Assembly: GCA_001179505.1 (NCBI GenBank)
Contig: CDMY01000375.1
Location: forward strand, 31,215-95,214
Source of the DNA: Vitrella brassicaformis
Taxonomy: Eukaryota; Sar; Vitrellaceae
Length of the DNA stretch: 64,000 bases
Reading direction: 5' to 3'
Made by a program: the position numbers and the translations under genes. The notes beneath the pieces were generated by a model that worked only from the letters and a program-made list of their open reading frames with translations, was not told where the DNA came from and did no database searches. Each line of letters begins with the position of its first letter. Positions within the stretch are counted from its first letter, which is position 1. Positions 1 to 9,676 of this stretch are shown here, in pieces.

Positions 1-430
1 GCACGCCGCACCGACCTCTGCAGTAGAAGAGCAGTTCAGTGAGGTTCATGAGTCGGAAGTCCACCAGCTGCAGCGCGAGCCGGTGCACCTCCCTCTTGCT
101 CTGATCTGACGGAGGGGGCCGGTGCTGCAGCAGATGAAGCTTCAGCACCAGCTGCTTACGCTGGCTTCCCATCACATCCTTTCTAGAGCTCGCAACCCGC
201 CTAGGGTGCTGCCTGAAACCGCTGCTGCCTCTGCGAGCTTAGCGGAAGGAGGAGGAAGCGGTGTGAGCATCCAGGTTGAACCACACGTATACGAATCAGT
301 GACTGAGTCAGACCAACGACAAGGTGTGCTGTGCGAGTGAGAGGGTTAGGAACACTGAAGGAGGGCTCCCCGTTCTCACAGCATCGCCTCCCTCAGTGCC
401 GAGGGGTGTGAACCCCAGGAGGTGTCAAGC
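1..430. other. No gene recognised; probable leader of the next gene
   Basis: No open frame here has protein-like composition or a recognisable motif. The stretch ends directly at the start codon of the RRM/SPOC gene, so at least its right part is probably promoter and 5' untranslated sequence. An exon of a gene lying mainly outside the window cannot be excluded. Confidence 0.4.
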
Positions 431-3081
431 ATGACTGACCCGACTCAGTGTAACATCTACATCACACCCGTCGCTCGGGAGACCACCGAGAAGCAACTCA
501 ATGACCTCTTCTCCGCCTGTGGGGAGGTCATGCGAGTCAAGGTACGCACACACGCAAGCCGATCAACACAGCCAGCAACAGAGAGATGAGAGGAAACAAA
601 GCAGGGCACCGACATACACATCCGTTCGTGTGCGCTGTGTGTGCTGTGTTTGTTTGTAGATTCGTGAGAATGAGCGTGGCCTTTATGCTTTTGTCAACTT
701 CTCCAAGCCGGACGAGGCGCAGCGGGCGGTGCGGGACATGCAGAGCTACGAGCTGCATGGCGCCAAGATGAAGGTGGAGCTCCAGAAGAGCCGCGCCACC
801 CCGCCAGCATCGCGCGACCCCTCGTCGGGCGGCCGACGCGGTCCTCCCACCGACCGCCGTGGCGGGCCCATGTACGGCGACCACATGATGATGGAGGGGG
901 GCGATGCATGGGGTGGCGGACCCAATGGCTACGGAGGCGAGAAGAGGGGGCGGCAGCCAGACGGCGGCAGGGTCGACAGGGGCGACGTGCAGCTGCACTT
1001 GATGAACGTGCCTGCGGACACGACTGAGGACATGATCCGTCAGCGGGTCGAGGGCATCGTGCCGGTCACCAACGTGCGCAAGTTCATCCGGCCCAAGAAT
1101 GAGGGCGAGAAGACCGACCCCACGAGAGACGGCTATGCCTTCCTGCATGTGAGGAACGAGAAGGATGCCGAGGAGCTGATCCGGGCGGTGGACGGCACCA
1201 ACGGCTGGATACTCCGGTACAGCAACCACCACATCCGCACACTCATACAGCGGGCGGGCGGAGACCCCAAGACCAGATCAGGTGAGTGAGCCGGATAGGG
1301 CGGAAAGCAACGCAGCGCAACACGGTGATGCCATCATGCTTTCTTTCTCTCGGTGTGTGCGTCAGGTTTGGTGTTGGTTCGTGAGATCACTCTGTACGGC
1401 GTGCCGGAGGGCCCCCTCTCTCCCGAGCTGCGGCAGGCGATGCGTCACTTCTTCAGTCAGTTCGGCGACATCGAGAACATCGAGGGCACCGGCACGGGCA
1501 TTGCATTCGTCCTCTTCCGCGAGCTCAACGGCGCCACCAAGGCCATCTTTCGGTCCAAATCGAGCGAGGAGAAACTGACCATCGCCCCAGGCCTCACCTG
1601 CACCGTCATGTACTCGGACCCCGTGCAGCGCACACACGCCGTACCGGACCCCGACATACGCGACATCCTGGAGGGGGCCGACGACCGCCTGCTTGGGCAT
1701 GGCATGCCCGCGGGGCCGCCCGGCAAGCGCCCCAGGCAAGGTGACTACCCCCCTGACTTCGGCCCCCCATTCATGGCCGCACCGCCCCCATTCTTCCCCC
1801 CTGGCGCGCCAGGAGACGGGTTCCTCGGCCCGCCACCGGCGTATGGGCGTGATACTGGCCGGCCTGCTGCATGGGATGACCCGACGCGGAGAGGCCCCGA
1901 GCCACCTGTGCCGGCATATGGGGGGCCGGGGATTGCGGCCAATGTGGACCCGCAGCTGCTGGCCATGGTTGACAAGTTGGGAGGGCTGGAGGGCATCAAG
2001 GCGTTGCTGGGTGCGTCGGCTGGCGGACAGAGCGGCCAGGGGATGGCCGAGAACCCTTTGCTGACTCAGCTACGGCAGATGCTGGGGCAGCAGCCGCCCC
2101 CGAGAAGCCGCGAGAAGGTCTTTTTGATGCCGCTCGTGCAGCAGGAGAAGCCGTATCTGTTCACACGGGGCAGAACCACGTCCGCATCGCCGTTTGGGGG
2201 CCCGCCCGCGGTCAGCGAGACCATGCCCACCCTCTTCCCTCCACCAGCCGTCCCTCCCGCCCCTGTGCAGGTGCCACCTGTGGCACCAACAACAGCACCA
2301 GTCATGGCACCGACGGCAGTGGCACCACCCCCACAGCCGCCCCCTGCTGTCGCGCCCCCGCCGCCCATCAGTGAGAGCCCCGAGCCCGGCGATGTGTGTT
2401 GGCGGGGCAGCATGGTCAGGAGCAACAAGAAGCGGGTGCCCGTGCAGGCGCGCTTCCTCCGCGGCCGATTCCAGTCCGTGTTCAACAAAGGGTGCGAGCA
2501 GCTCAACATCAGCCACCGGTCGTCATGGGAGGACGTCGGCAAGCGGCACGTGATTGGCGTGGTGTGTCTGGAGGCGACGAGCGATAACGGCGGTGTGCCG
2601 ACGGCCGCTGACTCGAAGGGTTTTTTCGAGTACATTGAGTACTTCAAGAGCAAGGAGAGGGCGGGTGTGGCGCGGATCGAGGAGGGCAACCAGTATGTCT
2701 ACATCATCCCGCCCGGTGTGGAGCTGTTCGTCCAGCACGGCCCGCCACCCAGGGGGTCGGCAGACCACACACTGCTGGCCCTTGTCAGCACTGACCCTGG
2801 TACGTACGGTGGAGTGGATCCACCCACACACCATCCATGCCATGTGACATATCTGACATACGTGTCCTATTTGGTTGTCCCTCCCTTCAGATGGGGCCCA
2901 GCCTGCAGCAGCACCGACAGGAGCAGCCACTGCGCCGCTAGCGAATGCGCCGTCAGGAGGTGCCAACACAGGTGGCGAGCACGGGAAGGATCAGAACGGG
3001 ACTGACCAGGAGGCGGCCTTGCGGGCGCTGCTGCAGCGACCCGAGGTGCTCAACCTTCTCAGCCAGAAGGACGGCAAGTGA
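431..3081 (+). CDS. Spen/FPA-like RNA-binding protein: three RRMs and a SPOC domain
   Basis: Four exons (431-541, 660-1281, 1366-2799, 2891-3081) join in phase with GT-AG introns into a protein of about 785 residues. RRM1 spans the first intron (NIYITPVA as RNP2-like strand, then GLYAFVNF as RNP1). RRM2 follows near residues 110-195 (VQLHLMNVP ... DGYAFLHV), and RRM3 near 245-325 (ITLYGVPE ... GIAFVLF). A long Pro/Gly-rich linker leads to a SPOC domain starting at VCWRGSMV and running to the LFVQHGPP region. This order is that of Spen, RBM15 and plant FPA proteins, nuclear regulators of transcription, splicing or 3'-end formation that use SPOC to bind phosphorylated partners. The last exon encodes an acidic tail ending in a short helix. 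The start is the first ATG giving an intact RRM1. Family assignment is firm; the exact orthologue is not. Confidence 0.85.
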
Positions 3082-3413
3082 CTGACTCACTGAATGGGCG
3101 GGCGGGAGTGGGGTGGGTGCCTTCCTCTCTTTCTGTCCTGCGGTTTTGTCTGTCGTGTCCTCTGTCTGGAGTGTGTGTTGGTGCCTGCCGTTGGATTGAT
3201 CGCATCATGTGGTTGGTTGAGCTCGTATCGTTCCCATATTACATACATTCATAAACATACAGATCATCTATCTAAGGGGTGGGTGTGGATGTGAGAGGGC
3301 AGGGGAGGGAGGGAGGGAGGTAAACGTGTTGTGTTCCTTTGCTGCTCTGTGACACGTTGCCGACGGCACGTGCGGTGGATGGATGGATGGATGGATCCGG
3401 GGGTGGTTGGGGG
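3082..3413. other. Intergenic: probable 3' UTR and (GGAT)n run
   Basis: No coding signal is visible. The stretch holds low-complexity GGAT and GGGA tracts (3290-3400) that lead into the 97-bp tandem repeat. It probably contains the 3' untranslated region of the RRM/SPOC gene. Confidence 0.5.
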
Positions 3414-3704
3414 CAAGTGAGGCGAGACAGACAGACACAGACAGACAGAGATGGGCAGGCACATGTGAAAGCTCTTCCCCGCCTCCTGGACGCACCCACC
3501 CCGCTTTCATCAAGTGAGGCGAGACAGACAGACACAGACAGACAGAGATGGGCAGGCACATGTGAAAGCTCTTCCCCGCCTCCTGGACGCACCCACCCCG
3601 CTTTCATCAAGTGAGGCGAGACAGACAGACACAGACAGACAGAGATGGGCAGGCACATGTGAAAGCTCTTCCCCGCCTCCTGGACGCACCCACCCCGCTT
3701 TCAT
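3414..3704. repeat. 97-bp tandem repeat, three copies
   Basis: Three near-identical copies begin at 3414, 3511 and 3608 with a period of exactly 97 bp. Each starts CAAGTGAGGCGAGACAGACA, carries an internal ACAGACAG microsatellite, and ends near CACCCCGCTTTCATC. The array is non-coding and lies in the tail-side spacer of the RRM/SPOC gene. Near-identity of the copies suggests recent duplication. Confidence 0.9.
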
Positions 3705-4714
3705 TCATCACAAACACACACACCACACCACTGTGGAGGCACTTTTAAGAAGGCAAGAAAGATGCATGAGCACGGCAGCACAGCAGCACAGAAAGAAAGA
3801 AAGGGCATCCGCAGAAAGAAAGATAAGCACAGAACGCAAGTAAGGGCATGCACTGCACGAGGCTCATTCATTCAGCAGAGCTGAAAACATAAGTATGGCA
3901 GGCAACCCATGCATTGTATGTGTGCGTCGGCTCGCTCATCCACCACACACATACGGACACACACACACACACATACAGCACAGCACACGCCCATCAACTA
4001 CCTACCAGCCTACCAGCCTGCCTGCCTGCCTTTTTTTTGAATATCGGTGGGGCCGGGCCAGGCTAGTCCAGGCCGCCTAATATATCTCACTGTCAGTCAA
4101 ACTCTGCGTGTTGATGTATCATATCTATGCGTGATGCGTGAATGCATACGTGTAAGTGAAATTGCCGCCGACTGCATGGCACGATTCGATTCGCCGGCGG
4201 GTCATTTTTTGCTGCTGCAATGCAACATTCCCTCTCGTCCCCTCCCCTCCCCCCAACCCAATCCAACCAGTGTGCGACACTACTGATTGAATTTTCGTCG
4301 GTGCGTTCATTGCATGCATCCATCCATCCATCCATCCGTCCGTCCGTCTGGCCGGCGGCAAATTACTAACCCACGAACATCACACCTGTATCCATGCATC
4401 CATGTCTGTCGGTCTGTCTGCCGAAGTCTTGCAGAGACACGCACAGCACATGCATGAAATGCAACGTCCTAGCCATAGCCAGGGAGATAGATGGGTGTGC
4501 CTGTGTGGTTTGGTTTGTATGGCTGGGGGATTGCTGCTTGTTGGACAAACAGACACTCAATTGTGTGCATGTGTATGTGTGTGTTGCTGCCTTCGTGTCT
4601 CGGTGCCTGCGTGTCTCAGTGCCAAATTACTAATCAATCAGTCAACTATGCAATCGCTGTTGCCACAACAGACAGAGACATGGCAGTTCACAATACCTTC
4701 CAACATCACCACCA
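3705..4714. other. Intergenic spacer with simple repeats
   Basis: About 1 kb without a credible gene. It contains (CA)n near 3955-3975, a T8 run near 4030, a (CATC)n/(CGTC)n run at 4315-4350 and many short purine tracts. No conserved protein motif was found on either strand. Confidence 0.5.
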
Positions 4715-4752
4715 GCAAATATAAAATGCAGGCAGCAATAAAATGAATCTGG
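4715..4752 (-). repeat. IAA-box copy A (downstream flank of decayed gene)
   Basis: On the minus strand this reads ATTGCTGCCTGCATTTTATA and would encode F-I-A-A-C-I-L-Y-L. It is one of five copies in the window, the others at 7.5, 29.1, 30.8 and 31.1 kb. It lies just past the 3' end of the decayed gene at 4.9-7.4 kb, in the same orientation as copy B on the other side. Confidence 0.7.
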
Positions 4753-4865
4753 CCCACCATCGGCGCCATTGGGCCCTTTTGACCTCTCTCACACATCGAC
4801 GAGCACACGGCCGTCCTCATCGTCTGCAATACAAGCAAACCATACATGCACACACATAGAGATGC

Positions 4866-7372
4866 TCATCCATCCACCGCCCCCCAAGACACATCCCACC
4901 CTGTCAGTGGGTTCAGCCCCGCTCTTGCCATGAGGTCTGGACGCATCGCTCGAAAGCTGACGGTCTCCAGACCTCTGACATCCAGGAGGCTGCATATGTC
5001 GCTGGCAGATCTTGCACACACACAACCGAGACACGAGTGGAAGGAAGTGAGTTTTGTTCCGTTTGTTAGCATCTTCATTCAGATACCTATGCACACATTC
5101 AGGTCCTTGATTGAGGGATAGATATCTCCACCCAGCCACAGGCCACGGCTGCCCCGAATCAGCGAGAAATACACCTTCTCCATCGCCACCCCTCCCCCAA
5201 TGGCCAGCAGGATCGATTGCACGAAGTGCACGTCGACGGCCTTCCAGACACTCAGTTCATTGATGCCGGTCATGCAGCTGTAAGCAGCCGCCCCGCTTCC
5301 CACCCCACGCTGCTGTCGAGGACAAGGTGGGAGCTGTCGGCGACGATCGACAATGGCAGGTAGTTGAGAATGGCCGGCACACATCGGGCAGGGGAGGGCT
5401 CGGGCAGAAGCCATTTGCGTCCTCAAGGCAGAACTTGGCCGCCCTGGGAAACGTCAGCCGCCTGGAGACGTCGGTCGCAGCTGAGGACGGCTGGCGGAAG
5501 AGAGCTAATTGGAAGAGAGAGTGCGCATCTTGCGCGTCATGCAGATGCTGCGCTCTCAGCTTCCACAGGACGCCCGTGGCTTCATTCCCGAGCTTAACGA
5601 GGCTGTCTCTTACAAACATTGACGTGCTTGCGGGGAGGTACATGAGCACGTCAAAGTTGAAAGAGAAGCGGTCGTTGGCGATGGAGATAGTGGGGCCGGC
5701 AGCGAACGTGCGGGAGAACGACTGGATGGCGGCGAGAAGGGGCAGAAAGGAGCCGTCGACTCCATCGAAAGCGTCGATGTCGAAGTCGATAGTGACATCG
5801 ATTGACGAGCGACGACAGCCGCGTGCCAGCATGACGGCCTGAAAGGGAAGAAAAAAGCGAAGCATGCAAAAAGAAATGGAAGCGTGCACTTTCTCCTTGC
5901 ATACCTCCAGCCGGTCGAATGCCTGGCGCATCTGGACGGTATCTCAAAAAACACGCACAGTGCCGATCGTCTTGAGATGGCTTAGAGGCGCCACCAGCCT
6001 GCCCCCCCTCTCTCGTGGCCAAAGGCAGGCGCTCAAGCAGCTCTGCCTTCTTGTTGGCTGTGGATGACGAGCCAATTCTCGTAATTGTGGTTGACAATCG
6101 GAGAAAGGCACTCGTCATCTCCCCATCACAACCAGGGCCGCTCACGTCGATCAAAGACGGCATCAGCCATCTGTCGGCCAGGGAACGGTGGGCTTGTAGA
6201 AGGCCTGAGATCGATGTAAGGGCCGGAAGGCGTGTGCGGGCGCCGGCAGGGGGGAAGGGAACGACGGGAGGTGCTCTAAATGGTCCCGGCCGTACTGGCA
6301 TGGGCACCCTCTCAAATGAGACGGCTTTGAGCGATGCTCCTTGGATTCCCGACCCCTCTTGTGCCGCTGCCTCTGCCCGACCTGCCGCTTGGCCAGCAAC
6401 GAAAGCCACCAGAGCGGCGAGGCCCCATTCCGGAAAGCCGCCAGGGTGCCGCGTCATGATGGTGGAGACGTTGATGGCAAGCTGTCCCAGCTGTCTCGCG
6501 CGCTGCGGCAGCATTCTGCCCCAGACCTCCACGCCTTCGTGCGTCGATGCGTCGATGATCAGGCGCGTATGCAGCTTGCAGCTTGCACACTTGTTCCAGC
6601 ACGGAGGGACAGAGGCGGGAAAGGACGAACAGGGGAGAGGGCAGGTAGGCAAGGACGTTGATGACCAAATCAGGCTGAAAGACAGACGGAAATGTCGGCT
6701 GTGTCACCATGTCAACATGGATAAAGACATACCAGCAGAGGCGCTCCCTCCGGTGCGTTGTTGGCCTCTCCAGCTGCAGCTGCGTTGCTGCTGGTCTCCC
6801 CACCAGCAGCAGGGGCTGTGGTTGAGGCAGCATGACAAAGCTCAGGGGCTACAGCGGGGGCATCAGGGGCTGTGGTTGAGGCAGGTGCAGCAGAAGTAGC
6901 AGCATGAGACGACTCAGCGCTTGCAGGCGTAGAGCGCGGTGCTGTTGGTGTGTTGCCTTCGGTGCTGGCCTGCAGGGCTGCATGATGGCTCAGTACTGCT
7001 GTAGCGGCAGTGGCAGGTTGTTCTGCCTGCAGTCACGACAAAACCATGGCAAAACTACAGTAAGCTGTGGCCTCGTTGCTGCTCCTCTCAACATCTTGAT
7101 ACCTCGTCGTCATCGTCATGCCGGCGTGACTCATACTCGAGCACGTTGCGGAGTGGGACGGCTGGCGAGGGGCTCTCGAACATGGCAGCCATCATCACAC
7201 CACGAGCGGCCTGAGAGAGAAAACAGACGGATGAAAATGTACGAATCCCCTTTTCTGCGATGGGGCTTACTCGGCCGGTCGATTCTTGCCCTTCAGGGTC
7301 ATCCACTCCGGCAGCTGCTGCCGCTGCTGGTCTTCCCACCAGCAGCAGCCGCAGCAGCAGTAGCGGCAGCAT
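4866..7372 (-). pseudogene. Decayed multi-exon gene of an unidentified local family
   Basis: The minus strand holds a chain of exon-like pieces broken in several places. It starts at an ATG (7372) with a leucine-rich leader (MLPLLLLRLLLVG). Next come an exon with MFESPSPAVP, an Ala/Thr-rich exon containing a repeated STTAPxA unit, then VINVLAYLPSPL and, further on, FDVLMYLPAS. The VLxYLP segments may be divergent repeats of one motif. Defects: an exact 7-bp tandem duplication (6571-6577 and 6578-6584) shifts the frame after VLEQVCKL; a C7 run (6002-6008) coincides with another shift; an in-frame TGA lies at 5944-5946; a further frame change follows SRRLTFPRAAKF near 5.4 kb. Protein-like text on both sides of each break argues for a once-intact gene. 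A related SRRLRFPRAA piece lies at 29.5 kb. Function unknown. Confidence 0.65.
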
Positions 7373-7380
7373 GACGAGGC

Positions 7381-9199
7381 TCAGCGCTTGTAGGCGTGGA
7401 GCGCGGTGCCTCCGGTGCTGGCCTGCGGGGCTGAATGATGGCCTGCGGACCTGCATTGGCGTAGCGGGATGGCGAAAAGGACACCGAAATATAAAACGCA
7501 GGCGGCGATCGATGCCTGCACCGCACCCACAGACACGCCAATGAATGAGACACCTGGACGCAATCCCATGAGATGAGGTGTGTATTTCTTTGTGTGTGCA
7601 CCAGCAGCGTCCTCCGTCCTCTGATCTGCTCTGCCGTCGGCCTTGTCCGTTGACCCCTGATTGCCCCCATCGCTGCCTCCCCCGTGCGACCGCCCTCTCT
7701 TATTGCTGCCGAGACTCAGGTGCTGCACCGTTGAAGGCTGGGAGGGAAGGGGAGGGGTGGCGGTGTACTCGTAGCGATCGTCCTGCGGCGGGTACACGTA
7801 GGGCAGCAGCTCCAGGCGGGGTCTGATGGCCGCGGGGCTCTCCAGCCATGGCCCCGCCCACATCGAGATGAGGGTGTTTGGCGGCTTGACCATAAAGAGG
7901 CCCAGGCCGCCAATCTGAACCAAGATGGACATGGTTTGGTGTGGTGTGGGGGATGGTGGATGGGGTGTTTGCCTTTTCGTTGTGTGCGGTGATGAAGCTC
8001 ATGTCTCTGTGACGATCCATGAGGCCCGCGAGCTGCTGCAGTTTTGAGCTAATCACACCCAGCTGCTGCACTCCAAATGACACAGACAGACAGACAGACA
8101 GACAGAGATCATGTGTCTGTGACGTGACCCTTCAGCTCCCTCGTGAGCACTGCCTGCGTATCTGACCTCTGTTGCTGTTGCGATGTCAGGATCCTCCTGC
8201 AGCTTGATCTTGAGCATCGAAAAACGCCGCTGCGCATGGCCCGGGAAGGCCCTCACGTACCTGCCCGGTCACGACATTCATGTGTGGTGTCTTCATCAGC
8301 CACCTGTGTCTCTGTCTCACTCACCGGGTGGCCATGTCGAGTGCGAAGAGGTCTCCCGCCTTGTCTCCCACACTAAACACCCTGCTGACATCCGGGCGCC
8401 GTGCCAGCTCCTCTGTGAAGGTCAGGACCTGCACAAAACAGATCAGGAGACATCGCATCGATGGACACACATGGGGGGACGAAGGAATGGCTGGCTGCAC
8501 ACATGGGGATGGGTCTCTCTGCATCTTATCTTGTTCACCCACCTTCCACGCGATGCCGTGTGGCTCCATCGGCACGCCCCTCCCCGTCCCTCTGTCCCTG
8601 GCGCTGTAGATGACGATGCCGTGCTCCTGCAGATAGTCTGCTAGCCACGGCACCGCCACCAGGCACTGCGCCACCCAGCCTGCCAGCCAGCACAACAGAA
8701 GACGCGTCACAGTGGCCACTTGTCCCTCCCTCCCTCCCTTCCTCCCCTCACCCTTGCCGCCGTTTGTTATGATGGCCACCCGGCCGCCCTCGTCCAGCAC
8801 CTGATGGAAAACCGATATGGCCTCCTTGCCGTAGTTGGAGAGGGTGGCACTGACGGCGGCGATCTCCTCGGCGTCTGCCTGAGTCTTGGGGACCTGCCCC
8901 TTCAGCCAGCGCAGGAAGGCGCGGTGGCCCTTGATCCACGTCGTCGGGAACAATGTGTCGTCCCTGACACGCACAACATGGAGACCTGAGCACGGACGCC
9001 ACCTGACTGCACTTTTTCACCAGTCAACATGCCAGTCAAAAATGAAGAAAATCCCCTCGGACCTTCCTGTGCGGCGCGCGAGCTGTTGCAATTGGGGCCG
9101 CTGGTGGGAGAGCTCAAACGGCCTCTGCAGCAGGCCTCCCGAGTCGCGGTGGTGCTCCTGGCAGGCTCTGGGGGCTCTGGGTGGCCGCTTCCCCCCTGA
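7381..9199 (-). CDS. HAD-superfamily phosphatase-like protein (5' end unresolved)
   Basis: HAD enzymes use an aspartate nucleophile to hydrolyse phosphate esters. Motif I is split by an intron: FIFDW(HVDW) ends at 9021 and DDTLFPT resumes at 8963, giving D-W-D-D-T. An exon at 8752-8963 ends with the motif II-like VAIITNG. The exon at 8543-8679 contains VIYSARD, and 8325-8428 contains the acidic motif VFSVGDKAGDLFA (motif III/IV type). Further exons run leftward through KIKLQEDPDIA and GGLGLFMVKPP to a stop at 7381. The intron near 7.93-7.97 kb appears to be GC-AG. Upstream of motif I the frame is open only to about 9199, so the start codon and first exon are missing from this model. The last 70 coding bases resemble an exon of the decayed gene next door (6.92-6.99 kb). 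The HAD core is secure; both ends are not. Confidence 0.7.
7476..7524 (-). repeat. IAA-box copy B (upstream flank of decayed gene)
   Basis: The minus strand reads GCAG then GCATCGATCGCCGCCTGCGT and on into TTTATATTTCGGTGTCC, encoding S-I-A-A-C-V-L-Y-F-G-V-L. It matches copy C at 29.1 kb over about 45 bp, including the preceding splice-acceptor-like GCAG. It falls within the last coding exon of the HAD gene model and 5' of the decayed gene. Confidence 0.75.
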
Positions 9200-9676
9200 T
9201 CAGCTATGCATAATTCTGAATTGGGGCCCGACTCTTGGCCCGAGTTGTCGGAGTCGTCGATCCCCGGCGGCGGTGCCATCGATCCGTCAGCGGGGGCTGT
9301 GCGTGGCCTTCTCACAGGCACAATCAATTGGTGGCCGGTGGAAGAAGGTCCTTGGATATTGCGAGCTTGGATCGGAAGCGAGCTCGCAGAGGGGAAAGAG
9401 AAAAAGAGGAATAAAATCTGCGTCGTTTGCCTCACACCGCATCGGTTGACGTCCACGCGCGCATAAACGAGTGTAAGAAGGAAATGACCGTTGATGCATG
9501 TATCTGCGTACACGTGTGTGCGTGCCCGTGTGTGTGTCCGTCAGGCGCAGCGTATCTTTGCTTATCGGCGCTGGCCGCCCCTCATTTGTCGTACACCGAT
9601 TGCCTGCCTGCGTGGGTGAGTGCGCCCTGGTTGGTGCGCGTTGCGGTGTGTTGGTGTTGTGTTGACAACCGGCGCG
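9200..9676. promoter_or_regulatory. Divergent upstream region, HAD gene / NOT3 fusion
   Basis: Lies between the leftward HAD gene and the rightward NOT3 fusion, and must hold the latter's promoter. A first HAD exon probably also lies here: a minus-strand frame with MAPPPG starting near 9280 is open but cannot be joined with confidence. No TATA-like element stands out. Confidence 0.4.

Noticed and set aside
3414-3704. Possible CRISPR array
   Set aside because: The 97-bp copies are contiguous tandem repeats with no unique spacers, in a eukaryotic genome.
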